Notes: a model not told the origin generated them from the letters alone. A stretch of DNA of 31,197 nt from Flavobacteriaceae bacterium (GCA_002693605.1 NZQO01000143.1:1-31197); one strand, 5' to 3'; counted from the stretch's first letter, positions 8,869 through 18,112 are shown. A program made the numbers and translations.

Positions 8869-9093
8869 TTTTATAAGGGGCCTTAGTAGGTGTTCTAGGC
8901 CATTTACCTTAATCTCATACATTTCCTGAAGCATTCGGCCCAGCTTCCCATCAGGGAATCCCTTTTGCCGAAACCATACCAGATATGGTTCGGGAAGGTT
9001 TACCAAGTACCGGCCTTTATATTTTCCGAAGGGCATCTTATAATTGGCGAGTTCTCGGAGATAATCAGGGTTTGGCTTACTTCCAGCGTTCAT
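8866..9093 (-). CDS. DUF3820 family small protein
   Basis: A 75-residue protein with the DUF3820 signature: MPFGKYKGRYLVNLPEPYLV (about residues 20-39) followed by WFRQKGFPDGKLGRMLQ. The family's biochemical role is not established; related modules occur at the C-termini of DnaQ-like exonucleases, and the exonuclease at 28470-29243 here carries one (FGFGKHRG). The start codon lies inside the end of the DUF922 gene (17-nt overlap), implying translational coupling, and it is the last gene of the bshC-led minus-strand run. No signal peptide, so probably cytosolic. Confidence 0.8.
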   Translation of the reverse strand: MNAGSKPNPDYLRELANYKMPFGKYKGRYLVNLPEPYLVWFRQKGFPDGKLGRMLQEMYEIKVNGLEHLLRPLIK

Positions 9094-9628
9094 ACTGCCT
9101 TAGTTGGTTGGCAACTTCCGCTCGCCAGTTCAGCTCTGCTTGCTCGTTGCGCGAATGGTCGGTCTCTAAGTCGTACCGTTGCTGAAAAACACGTCGCTGC
9201 GCTTCCACCTCGGCGTACATGGTTTCGATGGCTTCTTTGCTATCAAGTTTGAAATGGAACTCAGACATTTTCTTCCGAAGAATTCGAGCGTGCAATTCGG
9301 AAATATCGAAATGGGTCTGCTCGTGTGCCAGGATAAAGGCATTTACCTGTTTGCGCTGGTACCACGATAGATTTGGGTAGAAATTGCTCGTCACGGTATA
9401 GTCTACAGAAACCGAATTTCCATTTCCGCGCAAGGAATAGGAAAACGAAATCCCGGAGTGGGTGCTGGCAACATAACCGCTTACGGGCTGTGGCGTAGCC
9501 TTGAAATCGCGCCAAGAAAGTTTTCGGTCCTCCTTCCACACCATTTTTTCAGTATCGGTCGCTAGGCCGGGCTTGAAGCTCGATAACGCGACGATACCTA
9601 GCAATAACAGAATGTAGTATCTTATCAT
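9077..9628 (-). CDS. DUF922 putative secreted zinc protease-like protein
   Basis: A 183-residue exported protein. The first 20-24 residues (MIRYYILLLLGIVALSSFKP) look like a signal peptide. The DUF922 domain follows: KLSWRDFKATP near the N-terminus, a beta-rich middle, and AHEQTHFDISELHARILRKK with an HExxH zinc motif at His102-Glu103-His106. Members are annotated as predicted zinc-dependent proteases but activity is generally untested. The C-terminal tail is helical and rich in Glu, Gln and Arg. It lies 40 nt downstream of osmC and overlaps the DUF3820 gene by 17 nt. Confidence 0.82.
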   Translation of the reverse strand: MIRYYILLLLGIVALSSFKPGLATDTEKMVWKEDRKLSWRDFKATPQPVSGYVASTHSGISFSYSLRGNGNSVSVDYTVTSNFYPNLSWYQRKQVNAFILAHEQTHFDISELHARILRKKMSEFHFKLDSKEAIETMYAEVEAQRRVFQQRYDLETDHSRNEQAELNWRAEVANQLRQYERWK

Positions 9629-9668
9629 ACAGGAAAAACGTTCTGAAAGCCTAGTTTATTGGATAGCC

Positions 9669-10070
9669 CTACTTCCAATTAAAGTGCACCACGCGCTCGA
9701 GATCGGGGTGAAGGCTATAGTGTACGGGGCAGGTATTTGCCGTATGTTCCAAAATTTTCCGGGACTTGGCATCTACCAACGGCAAATCGAAAATCACTTC
9801 TATTTTAGAGATTCGCCTCGGGTTGGCTGCCATGGTTTTGGTTACCATGGCCGTGGCGCCAGACAGCTCTATGCCCATAGACTCTGCCTTAATTCCCATC
9901 ATGGTGAACATGCAATTCGCCAGTCCCGTTGCCACGGTATCGGTCGGGCTAAAGGCTTCTCCCTTTCCATTATTGTCTACGGGGGCATCGGTTACATAGC
10001 TATCGCCAGATTGTATGTGGGTGCACTCGGTGCGCAATTGCCCTAAGTAAGTTACCTTGGAAGTGCTCAT
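9669..10070 (-). CDS. OsmC/Ohr-family peroxide reductase-like protein
   Basis: A cytosolic thiol peroxidase-fold protein of 133 residues. Two family cysteines are present: Cys53 in GLANCMFTMMGI and Cys114 in ANTCPVHYSL, the reactive pair that reduces organic hydroperoxides in OsmC and Ohr. The sequence ends HPDLERVVHFNW, typical of the YhfA-like OsmC branch. Its ATG overlaps the stop of the LysM gene (ATGA, 4 nt), so the two are translationally coupled. BshC is encoded further upstream in the same run, and a link to bacillithiol-dependent redox balance is a reasonable inference. True substrate not determined. Confidence 0.9.
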   Translation of the reverse strand: MSTSKVTYLGQLRTECTHIQSGDSYVTDAPVDNNGKGEAFSPTDTVATGLANCMFTMMGIKAESMGIELSGATAMVTKTMAANPRRISKIEVIFDLPLVDAKSRKILEHTANTCPVHYSLHPDLERVVHFNWK

Positions 10071-12001
10071 TCTACTACTTCAAATTGAAGGTTTTGGTTG
10101 TATTTAATGATATACAGTGCCTTGTTCTCATAACCGGAAAACAATTCCTTGCCATAACGGAATTTGTTTTCGATGTATTCAGTTTCAAAGGCAGCCGCGG
10201 TATCGGAAAGTCCATTTTCCGAATAAGCTAATCGCAGCAGTACGTCGTAGGTAAGGTCAAATCCGCGTACCGCGTATTTATTCGGAAGCACGCCGTATTT
10301 ATTCTTATAGCTAATTAGAAACGGATTTTTCTCGTTGAAATCGTACGTACGGTTGATAGACGGAAAGGTGAACTGCAAATTGGCCAAATGTACGTTGGAA
10401 ATATCATCGTAATCGTACACTTTCCCTTTATCCGACGTGAACAACCTTATGTTATGGCTATCTGGCATACCATTGAGGAGCCCTACCACATTACTTACCA
10501 ACACCGGGTTGGTAGACTCAAGTACAACCCAATTGTGCGAGGCAGGATCTATCTTGCCGTTAATATCACCAGCATATAAATAGCCCTCCTTACGCGGCGA
10601 CAAGGTTTTTGCCATTGGAAGTTTCGCAAGAACTGCGTCCTTTTGAGAATTCCGGCTACCGTCGCTAATCAAGATTATATTCTTGCCCGATGCATTTTTT
10701 TCAAGGAAGTCTAGCATAGCTTCCTGAAGCATTGTTTCCGAAGGCAACGTTTGGAATAAGTTGGAATAAATTTTAATGTCGCGATTGCTCAGTGGCGAGA
10801 AGACAGGCACGTCCTTACTTTTTAAGCTAGCCGCTGCTTTCTCGACATTCGCACTCAACAACGGGCCAATTACCGCATCGACATTTTCAAAATTCTCCCG
10901 GGCAATGATCGATGCCACCTGCGAGCTGCTGGCTTCGGTATCGTATACATCTAACGCTACGGAAATTCCCTTATCCTTCGCAAACTCGGCCGCCATAAGC
11001 ACACCGCTATAAAAATCGAGCGCCACCTGCACCGAGCGTTCCCGCTTTAAAAGTTCTTCGTTCACCTGGGTAGAATCTGCATCCATCCTATTGATCATAA
11101 ACGGAAGCATAACAGCCAAGCGCTTTTGGCCGCGATTGGAGATGCGGTTTTCGAGCGATACCTTTGAAATATCATCGCCTTCAATCACTTCCCCATCCTT
11201 GGGCAGCTTTAGCACCATACCTTCCTTGAGTCCATCTTTCGCGTACGGATTGAGTTCAATTACCTGCGCTTCGGAAAGGCCAAATTTTTCCTTTATTCTG
11301 AAAAAACCTTCCTTTGCCCGAACCTCGTAGAACTGAAAGCGGTCCTCTTCTATCGTGGCATTATCTGTTACCGATTGGGCCGGAACCTTTAGCAGGCTGC
11401 CTATTTGAATGTTTTCATCCAATCCGGGGTTAAGTGATTTCAATTCGGAAACGGAGATTCCGTATTTCCGCGCTATTCCGAAGATCGTCTCCTTGGGCAT
11501 CACGGTGTGGCGGCCGTAGTCGTCTTGGCGGGTGCTGGAAATTTCCGAAGTTGGCTTCGACGTCGTTCTATCGGCCACGGGAATACGGAGTTTTTCGCCC
11601 GTGTTAAGCTGCCGCGCGTACAGTTCCTTGTTATACTTTTTGATATCATCCTGCGAAACGCCGTACTGTTGCGAAATGCTGAAAAGCGTTTCCCGCTTCT
11701 TTACCCGATGTGTCTTGAAACGGACATCGGTGCGTGCCCCATTGCTCTGGGTGGGTAAAATTAAAACGGCATTGGTACGAACCCCATTGCGCGCATCCGG
11801 ATTTAGGCGATAAATATCGCTTTCGTCCACTTGGTATTTTTGAGAAATACTAAATACAGTTTCCCCCTTGGCAACGGTATGACTTCTGTATTGCTGCTGA
11901 GAGGGTTGTGCCGTGGTACCACAGCTGAAACTAAGGGTGCAGACCAGGGCGAGGAAACAGAAAAATTTCACGTAACGTAATATATTTTGGGCGTAAAACA
12001 T
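10067..12001 (-). CDS. Lipoprotein with four LysM repeats and a LivJ-like periplasmic-binding domain
   Basis: An envelope protein of 644 residues. The N-terminus is a lipoprotein signal ending LSFSCG with the probable lipidated Cys at 27. Four LysM peptidoglycan-binding repeats follow at about 40-83, 96-141, 163-207 and 223-267, each with the HTV-GET-FSI / YGVS / LNP / G-LKVP pattern; the fourth is the most divergent. From about 294 to the end lies a type I periplasmic-binding (LivJ/LpoA-like) domain: KRLAVMLPFMINRMDADS, ALDFYSGVLMAAEFAKDKG, DAVIGPLLSANVEKAA, VPVFSPLSN. No permease or ATPase genes are nearby, so transport is unlikely; a scaffold or cell-wall synthesis regulator like LpoA is more plausible (inference). 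It lies 63 nt after guaA and overlaps osmC by 4 nt. Confidence 0.88.
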   Translation of the reverse strand: MFYAQNILRYVKFFCFLALVCTLSFSCGTTAQPSQQQYRSHTVAKGETVFSISQKYQVDESDIYRLNPDARNGVRTNAVLILPTQSNGARTDVRFKTHRVKKRETLFSISQQYGVSQDDIKKYNKELYARQLNTGEKLRIPVADRTTSKPTSEISSTRQDDYGRHTVMPKETIFGIARKYGISVSELKSLNPGLDENIQIGSLLKVPAQSVTDNATIEEDRFQFYEVRAKEGFFRIKEKFGLSEAQVIELNPYAKDGLKEGMVLKLPKDGEVIEGDDISKVSLENRISNRGQKRLAVMLPFMINRMDADSTQVNEELLKRERSVQVALDFYSGVLMAAEFAKDKGISVALDVYDTEASSSQVASIIARENFENVDAVIGPLLSANVEKAAASLKSKDVPVFSPLSNRDIKIYSNLFQTLPSETMLQEAMLDFLEKNASGKNIILISDGSRNSQKDAVLAKLPMAKTLSPRKEGYLYAGDINGKIDPASHNWVVLESTNPVLVSNVVGLLNGMPDSHNIRLFTSDKGKVYDYDDISNVHLANLQFTFPSINRTYDFNEKNPFLISYKNKYGVLPNKYAVRGFDLTYDVLLRLAYSENGLSDTAAAFETEYIENKFRYGKELFSGYENKALYIIKYNQNLQFEVVE

Positions 12002-12064
12002 ACTGAAAAATACAACATTTCGATCTTTCAGCTCTTAAAAAATTCACAATACTTGGTTCAGAAA

Positions 12065-13594
12065 TCATTCCCACTCGATGGTGGCCGGTGGTTTTGAACT
12101 AATATCGTACACTACTCTATTAACGCCTTTTACGCGATTTATTATGTGGTTGCTCGTTTCCTGCAAAAACTCGTAGGGTAGGTTCACCCAATCGGCCGTC
12201 ATCCCATCGGTGCTCTCTACTGCCCGAAGGGCCACGACTTTCTCGTACGTACGCTCATCGCCCATTACCCCAACGCTTTGCACCGGTAGTAGAATAGCAC
12301 CCGCTTGCCAAACCTTGTCGTAGAGATTCCACTTGCGCAATCCGTCAATAAAGATGGCGTCTACTTCCTGAAGTATTCTCACTTTCTCGGGAGTAATTTC
12401 GCCCAGGATTCTAATGGCCAGACCAGGTCCAGGAAACGGATGGCGGCCCAAAAGCGCCTTGTCGATTCCCATTTCGGCACCTACCCTGCGCACTTCATCC
12501 TTGAAGAGCATTCGCAATGGTTCGACCACTTTCAGCTTCATAAAATCTGGCAATCCGCCAACGTTGTGGTGCGACTTTATGGTCACGGAAGGACCGTTAA
12601 CCGACACGCTCTCAATAACATCTGGATAAATGGTGCCCTGGGCCAACCAATCTACGTCCTTAACCAGGTGGGCTTCGTCGTCGAACACCTCTATAAAGGC
12701 GTTGCCGATGGCCTTCCGCTTAGCCTCTGGATCGCTGACACCGGCCAGTGCCTCTAAGAACCTAGCCGAAGCGTCAACCCCCTTCACATTTAGCCCCATA
12801 TCTTTATACTGCGCCAAGACACTGCTAAACTCGTTCTTTCTCAACAGCCCGTTGTTCACGAAAATACAGTACAGGTTCTTGCCAATAGCCTTGTGCAGCA
12901 AAATGGCAGCGACCGTAGAATCTACCCCGCCACTAAGGCCCAAGACTACCTTATCGTCTCCCAATTGCTCCTTGAGCGCCTGTACGGTGGTATCAACGAA
13001 AGCCGCGGGGGTCCAAGCCTGTTCGACCCCTGCAATTTCCACCAGGAAATTTTCGAGCAATTGCTTGCCGTGCGTGGTATGGTACACCTCTGGGTGAAAT
13101 TGAATAGCGTACGTTTGCTCGCCCTCAATGCGATAGGCCGCATTTAAAACATCGGCAGTACTTGCAAGGCGCACACCGTTATGGGGAAGCTGGGCTATGG
13201 TATCGCTGTGGCTCATCCAAACTTGCGTGCCTTCGGGAATGCTTCCGAAAAATGGTTCGTCGGCTTTGATCATGGCTAGCTTGGCACGGCCGTATTCCCG
13301 AATATTGGAAGGCTCTACGCTACCGCCATGAAAGTGGGCCAAATATTGTGCCCCGTAACAAACCGCCAAGACGGGAAGTTTTCCCCGAATTTCGGAAAGG
13401 TCTGGGTGCGGTGCATCTTCGGCACGAACCGAGAACGGACTGCCCGAAAGGACAACCGCCTTAAATTCTGATAAGTTGTCTGGAATGTGGTGGTACGGAT
13501 GGATTTCGCAGTAAATATTCAATTCGCGGACGCGTCTTGCTATCAGTTGGGTGTACTGCGAGCCAAAATCTAAGATTAGAACGTTATTTTGCAT
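12065..13594 (-). CDS. guaA: GMP synthase (glutamine-hydrolysing)
   Basis: Converts XMP to GMP with ATP and glutamine, the last step of guanine nucleotide synthesis. Start taken at the ATG at 13594 ([18 protein letters not shown]); a TTG two codons upstream is less likely. Length 509, usual for the family. The class I amidotransferase domain has the nucleophile Cys79 in [11 protein letters not shown] and the His-Glu pair in [10 protein letters not shown]. The ATP-pyrophosphatase domain has the P-loop [12 protein letters not shown], then [13 protein letters not shown], and the dimerisation domain ends [13 protein letters not shown]. All catalytic elements are intact. It is between bshC (110 nt upstream) and the LysM lipoprotein gene. 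Confidence 0.97.
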   Translation of the reverse strand: MQNNVLILDFGSQYTQLIARRVRELNIYCEIHPYHHIPDNLSEFKAVVLSGSPFSVRAEDAPHPDLSEIRGKLPVLAVCYGAQYLAHFHGGSVEPSNIREYGRAKLAMIKADEPFFGSIPEGTQVWMSHSDTIAQLPHNGVRLASTADVLNAAYRIEGEQTYAIQFHPEVYHTTHGKQLLENFLVEIAGVEQAWTPAAFVDTTVQALKEQLGDDKVVLGLSGGVDSTVAAILLHKAIGKNLYCIFVNNGLLRKNEFSSVLAQYKDMGLNVKGVDASARFLEALAGVSDPEAKRKAIGNAFIEVFDDEAHLVKDVDWLAQGTIYPDVIESVSVNGPSVTIKSHHNVGGLPDFMKLKVVEPLRMLFKDEVRRVGAEMGIDKALLGRHPFPGPGLAIRILGEITPEKVRILQEVDAIFIDGLRKWNLYDKVWQAGAILLPVQSVGVMGDERTYEKVVALRAVESTDGMTADWVNLPYEFLQETSNHIINRVKGVNRVVYDISSKPPATIEWE

Positions 13595-13704
13595 AGGCAA
13601 AAATAATTTAATTCTATAAGTTGCCTAAGCCCTATCGCGGAAAATTTTGGCGATTTTTTAATGCCCCCCCTTTTCATCGTGAATTTTTCCGGAAGGCGGA
13701 AATA

Positions 13705-15303
13705 TCAATCCAAAGAGATTATGGTAAATCTTAGGTCTAGCGGATCCAATCCCTCCTTCAGCTTCGGAATTAGGCGTTCACCGTGGGTAAGATAAAACTC
13801 AGAAAAATTCATATTCCGTTCTTGCAGGCTCTGCGCGGGAAACAGTGCATCCTGCAGCGCTCCCAATCGATCGAGTTGTTTTGAAAGTTTTCGCTTTTGG
13901 GCCTTCAGCAGGCGCTTTTCCAAGTGGTCCAATCCGTTTAGCTGCTTTTTCTCCTGGGCGGCTACGGCGCCCACGAACGAGGCGTCGGTCTGCTCGGCTA
14001 TGCCGTACAAATCGGCAAATTGTTGCCTTAAATGTTTCCGCTGTGGTGTAAAATCGATATCGATTTCTGAATGTTGCCGGGTAAAGTTACTTCTTAGCTC
14101 GTGCTGCGACATAAAGCAATCTTCAACAGAAACTTTTAGAGTTTCCAGTTTTTCTGAAATTTTATTGGGCACCAACACGGCGGAGTTCCGTAACAGCAGT
14201 ATCGGGAACGGAACGGAAATAGCCTCAAAATAATCCTTTAACTGAAACCAATAGGCCAGTTCGCCGCCACCGCCAACGTAACCGATATTGGGCAAGATAA
14301 TTTCTTGGTACACCGGTCGTAGCAAAGCGTTGGGTGAGAACCGCTCGGGATGAGTATGTAATTCGTCCAGCAGTTTCTCCCTTGTAAAAGAAAGTGAGGT
14401 TCCATCTACATAAAAGACGCCCTCCTTTTCAATGAGTCGTTCACGCAGACCTTCCTTCAGGTAAAAAAGATTGATCTCGCGCGGGTGTACCTGTTCATCG
14501 TATCCGTTCTCCAATAACCTAGCGGTAGTTTCGGTTATTTTTCGATGGCCTAGCTGTTCGGTAAGCTCTTTCTCCACAATGGGCGCGAATAGCCGTTTTA
14601 GTTCTGTATTGTTACCGTCCAGAATGACCAAACCATAACTTTGAAAGAGCGTATTGGCAAGGTGTCTCGTGGCATCGGCCAGGTGGTCGTGGTGCAGGTA
14701 TGCCTCTGAAAAAAACGTTAGTAATGTTTGGGCGTCGCGGTGCGTCCCGAAATGCTCTTTCAAAATTTGATAAACCACATCCAACCCGTCGGTTGGCAAA
14801 TCGCCGACGGCACCACTAGCATCGTGCGACCACTCTATTTTTTTTCCCTTGAAATTGAAATAATTTATCTCTGCAAAATCGTGGTCCTCGGTCGCCATCC
14901 AATAAATTGGAACAAAATGTTGGTCTGGATAGGTGGCGTTAAGTTGATCTGTGAGGTTTAGGACCGAAATTATCTTATAAAGGAAATACAGGGGCCCGGT
15001 AAATAGGTTGAGTTGGTGGCCGGTGGTAACGGTGAAGGTATTTTCGTGTTTGAGCAAATCGATATTACCGAGGGTAGCTTTGGAAATGGGCGTTTTGCCG
15101 TACTGTTGCATTATTTGCCGCACCAGTAGCTGTCGCGACGCTACAGGAAACGAGTGTCTTTTCTGCTCTAATTGTGATTTAAAGTTTTCAAGCTTGGGAA
15201 AACGGCCGTAAAATGAACGTAGCTCCTTTTCTTGTGAAAGGTAGTCGCAAATCAGTTTTGAAAAATATCCAGTTTCGGAATACGGAAGCAATCGTTTAGA
15301 CAT
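13705..15303 (-). CDS. bshC: Bacillithiol biosynthesis cysteine-adding enzyme BshC
   Basis: Last step of bacillithiol synthesis: joins cysteine to GlcN-malate. The ATG at 15303 (MSKRLLPYSETGYFSKL) gives 532 residues, normal for the family; the TTG at 15318 only adds five residues. Family motifs: TTGHQLNLFTGPLYFLYKI, VPIYWMATEDHDFAEINYF, and LLRPVYQEIILPNIGYVGGG followed by ELAYWFQLK. A coiled-coil-like helix (about 430-490, LDHLEKRLLKAQKRKL) separates the core from the tail. A candidate promoter lies close upstream. The other bsh genes are not in this window. Divergent from M14 paralogue 2. Confidence 0.94.
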   Translation of the reverse strand: MSKRLLPYSETGYFSKLICDYLSQEKELRSFYGRFPKLENFKSQLEQKRHSFPVASRQLLVRQIMQQYGKTPISKATLGNIDLLKHENTFTVTTGHQLNLFTGPLYFLYKIISVLNLTDQLNATYPDQHFVPIYWMATEDHDFAEINYFNFKGKKIEWSHDASGAVGDLPTDGLDVVYQILKEHFGTHRDAQTLLTFFSEAYLHHDHLADATRHLANTLFQSYGLVILDGNNTELKRLFAPIVEKELTEQLGHRKITETTARLLENGYDEQVHPREINLFYLKEGLRERLIEKEGVFYVDGTSLSFTREKLLDELHTHPERFSPNALLRPVYQEIILPNIGYVGGGGELAYWFQLKDYFEAISVPFPILLLRNSAVLVPNKISEKLETLKVSVEDCFMSQHELRSNFTRQHSEIDIDFTPQRKHLRQQFADLYGIAEQTDASFVGAVAAQEKKQLNGLDHLEKRLLKAQKRKLSKQLDRLGALQDALFPAQSLQERNMNFSEFYLTHGERLIPKLKEGLDPLDLRFTIISLD

Positions 15304-15325
15304 AGCAAGTTTCAGCAAGGTGTCA

Positions 15326-15333
15326 CAAAAATA
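15326..15333 (-). promoter_or_regulatory. Candidate -7 promoter element of bshC
   Basis: The minus strand reads TATTTTTG, an exact match to TAnnTTTG, 22 nt upstream of the bshC ATG. No clear TTG stands at -33. It would start the bshC, guaA, LysM, osmC, DUF922, DUF3820 run. Confidence 0.45.
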
Positions 15334-15457
15334 ACCACTTTGGGCGGCACATTATCTAAAAATACGTTAATTCAAAAAGAATTCCCGTTTCCAACCTACT
15401 TCTTATCGTCCTTATCCACATTTCAATTATCTTTAGGGCTTTTTAATCTAAAAATAT

Positions 15458-17947
15458 ATGAATCGTTTCCTCATTCCTTTTTTCTTACTGTTTACTATCA
15501 GTGCCGTCGCACAGCTACAAACTCCGGCTGACTTTCTGGGCTATGAAATTGGCACCCAGTTTTCGCGCCACGCCCAAGTGGTAGATTATTTCACCCACGT
15601 CGCCGAAAACAGCGCGATGGTCGAGTACCACACCTATGGTAAAACCAATGAGCGCAGACCGCTTACCTATGCCATCGTTTCATCGCCGCAAAATCTGGCT
15701 AATATTGAAACCATTAGAGCCAATAACCTGAAGAACATCGGAATGGTCCCTGGCGCTGCCACGCCCGAAGTTGCCATTGTATGGCTCAGTTACAACGTGC
15801 ATGGGAACGAAGCCTCCAGCACCGAGGCCGCCATGGCCACCGTTTACAAACTAATTACGGAAAAAACTGAGTGGCTGGAAAACACAGTGGTTATTATCGA
15901 CCCATGTGTGAATCCTGATGGTCGCGACCGTTATGCCAATTGGTACAATATGGTAAAGGCGACCCCCTACGACATTGCACAAGACGCCACCGAGCACCAC
16001 GAACCATGGCCCGGTGGTCGCCCAAATCATTATCTTTTCGATCTGAACCGCGACTGGGCTTGGGCCACGCAGGTGGAAACCCAGCAGCGCTTGCCCCTGT
16101 ATAACAAATGGATGCCGCATATTCATGTCGATTTCCACGAGCAGGGAATAAACGAACCGTATTATTTCGCCCCAGCGGCCGAACCATTTCATGAGGTGAT
16201 TACCCCGTTTCAACGGCAATTTCAAACGGAAATCGGAAAGAACCACGCGAGTTATTTTGACCGGGAAGGATGGCTCTTCTTTACCCGCGAGCGTTTCGAC
16301 CTATTGTACCCAAGCTACGGCGACACTTACCCAACTTTTATGGGCGCTATTGGCATGACCTACGAACAGGCCGGACACGGTCGCGCCGGTCTGGGTATCT
16401 TAACCGACGAGGGATTTGTACTTACCTTGGTCGATCGGGTGGCACACCATACCACGACCGGCCTTAGTACCGTTGAAATGGGAAGCAAGCACGCTGGGCG
16501 TTTAAATACCGAGTTCAGGAAATTTTTCCGAAACAACGACCTTACCTATAAAAGCTATGTGCTAAACGGAAATGCCGATAAACTAACCGCTTTAACCAAG
16601 TTGTTGGACAAGCACGAAATACAGTATGGCTACAGCACCGGTGGAACGGTTAGCGGGTATAGTTATACAACGAATGAAAAGGGAACTATGGATGCTACTG
16701 GCGCATTAGTGGTAAGCGCTACCCAGCCAAAGGGAAAAATGGTTAAGGCCCTTTTCGAGCCAGACGCAAAATTGAGCGAACCCCTCACTTACGACATTAC
16801 GGCATGGAGCATTCCGCACGCCTACGGTCTCGAGGCTATTGCCTCTACCAAGTCGGTACCAGCCAATGGCCAGGCGCCAAATAGTGCCAGTAGCAATTCA
16901 CCGCAGCCAGGCGCGGCCGGATATCTTGTACGTTGGAATAGCCTATACGATGCTGCATTTCTTTCAGAATTACTGCAACGGGATATTAAGGTAAGGTTCT
17001 CTGAAAAAAAATTGAGCTTCGGGGGCAAGCAGTTCGACCGTGGCACCTTGGTAATTACGAGAAGCGACAACCAGAAAATGGCTAATTTTGATGAAGTGGT
17101 AGCCCAGGTCGCCAATAAGCACCAGCGAACCCTACACGCCTCGGCAACCAGCTTTGGCGATACGCTGACGGATTTCGGGTCGCCAGATGTGAAGCTTATC
17201 AACAAACTGCGCGTGGGCATGCTTAAGGGCGACGGCGTGTCGAGCTTGAGCTACGGTGCGCTATGGCATTTCTTTGAAACCGAACTGAACTACCCCGTAA
17301 CATCGATCGATACCGATTATTTCGACCAAATAACCCTTTCCGACTATGATGTTATCGTTCTTCCGGAAGGTTGGTACGGCCGCATTTTGAACGAAGGTAC
17401 CGTTGAGGCCGTTAAGGATTGGATTCGCAACGGCGGAAAATTGATTGCAATGGGACAGGCCGTCAATTCGTTTAAGGATATGGAAGGGTTCGGGATTTCG
17501 GAAAATACCGCAACAGAAGATTCCGAAGAAGATTCAGAAGACCTTTCCGATGCGTTGACACCTTATGACCAGCGTGAGCGCTCGCAGGTAAAGAACCTAA
17601 TTACCGGAAGCATCTATAAAGTGGCCATCGACCCTTCGCACCCCTTGGCCTTTGGCTATTCGGACACCTATTACAGCCTAAAATTAGGTAGCAGTTCCTT
17701 AAAGTTTCTGGAAAATGGATATAATGTGGGTTATATTGAGGGCGCGCCAGAGAGCGTGGCAGGTTTTTCGGGCGAGGAGGCTAAGGCACAACTTGAAAAT
17801 TCGCTGGTGTTCGGCGAAACGAGACTGGGCCGGGGTAGTGTTATCTACTTGGTAGACGATGTGCTGTTCCGTTCGTTTTGGCACAATGGGAAACTGTTTT
17901 TTGTCAATTCCCTATTTTTTGTAAACAACAATAGCTTCCGGCTATAG
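15458..17947 (+). CDS. Secreted M14-family zinc carboxypeptidase-like protein (paralogue 2)
   Basis: Exported metallopeptidase, 829 residues, with signal peptide MNRFLIPFFLLFTISAVAQ. The M14 site is intact: HGNE with His115 and Glu118, DPCVNPDG, GGRPNHYLFDLNRDW, VDFHEQG with zinc ligand His227, and YEQAGHG with the catalytic Glu303. The C-terminal half has the same alpha/beta amidotransferase-like domain as paralogue 1 (VGMLKGDGVSSLSYGALWHF, then YDVIVLPEGWYG). It differs by an acidic insert near residues 680-700 (ATEDSEEDSEDLSDAL). The two proteins align through both halves and clearly share ancestry, but are diverged, so the duplication is old or the copies came separately. Divergent from bshC; followed by a strong terminator. 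Substrate unknown. Confidence 0.88.
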   Translation: MNRFLIPFFLLFTISAVAQLQTPADFLGYEIGTQFSRHAQVVDYFTHVAENSAMVEYHTYGKTNERRPLTYAIVSSPQNLANIETIRANNLKNIGMVPGAATPEVAIVWLSYNVHGNEASSTEAAMATVYKLITEKTEWLENTVVIIDPCVNPDGRDRYANWYNMVKATPYDIAQDATEHHEPWPGGRPNHYLFDLNRDWAWATQVETQQRLPLYNKWMPHIHVDFHEQGINEPYYFAPAAEPFHEVITPFQRQFQTEIGKNHASYFDREGWLFFTRERFDLLYPSYGDTYPTFMGAIGMTYEQAGHGRAGLGILTDEGFVLTLVDRVAHHTTTGLSTVEMGSKHAGRLNTEFRKFFRNNDLTYKSYVLNGNADKLTALTKLLDKHEIQYGYSTGGTVSGYSYTTNEKGTMDATGALVVSATQPKGKMVKALFEPDAKLSEPLTYDITAWSIPHAYGLEAIASTKSVPANGQAPNSASSNSPQPGAAGYLVRWNSLYDAAFLSELLQRDIKVRFSEKKLSFGGKQFDRGTLVITRSDNQKMANFDEVVAQVANKHQRTLHASATSFGDTLTDFGSPDVKLINKLRVGMLKGDGVSSLSYGALWHFFETELNYPVTSIDTDYFDQITLSDYDVIVLPEGWYGRILNEGTVEAVKDWIRNGGKLIAMGQAVNSFKDMEGFGISENTATEDSEEDSEDLSDALTPYDQRERSQVKNLITGSIYKVAIDPSHPLAFGYSDTYYSLKLGSSSLKFLENGYNVGYIEGAPESVAGFSGEEAKAQLENSLVFGETRLGRGSVIYLVDDVLFRSFWHNGKLFFVNSLFFVNNNSFRL

Positions 17948-17963
17948 AACCCATGCAACAGTG

Positions 17964-17999
17964 AAAAGCCCCATTCTCGAAAGGAATGGGGCTTTTTTT
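17964..17999 (+). terminator. Intrinsic terminator after M14 paralogue 2
   Basis: AAAAGCCCCATTC (17964-17976) pairs perfectly with GAATGGGGCTTTT (17984-17996), loop of 7 nt, with seven T at 17993-17999. Confidence 0.9.
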
Positions 18000-18013
18000 A
18001 TTCTGAAATTTCT

Positions 18014-18112
18014 AGGAAAATCGCTACGCTATGCCACGAGAACTTCTTCCCTTCCCGTTAAAGAAAGGGAAAGGTGCGTCGAAACCGTGAGGTTTTGTGC
18101 AACCACACTGTG
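18014..18112. repeat. Candidate dispersed intergenic repeat (degenerate copy)
   Basis: Non-coding sequence with three short inverted repeats in a row: TCCCTT with AAGGGA around 18050-18070, AAACC with GGTTT around 18084-18097, and CAACCACACTGTG-like ends. From memory, Flavobacteriia genomes carry a dispersed intergenic element with a run of the form TTCCCTT, a spacer, AAGGGAA, GGTG and a terminal CAACCAC; this stretch resembles a worn copy. Only one copy is in the window, so repetition cannot be shown here. Confidence 0.3.

Noticed and set aside
13664..13670. Run of seven C between bshC and guaA, possible phase-variation tract
   Set aside because: It lies in an intergenic stretch, not in a coding frame, and is short; nothing shows it alters a promoter or gene.
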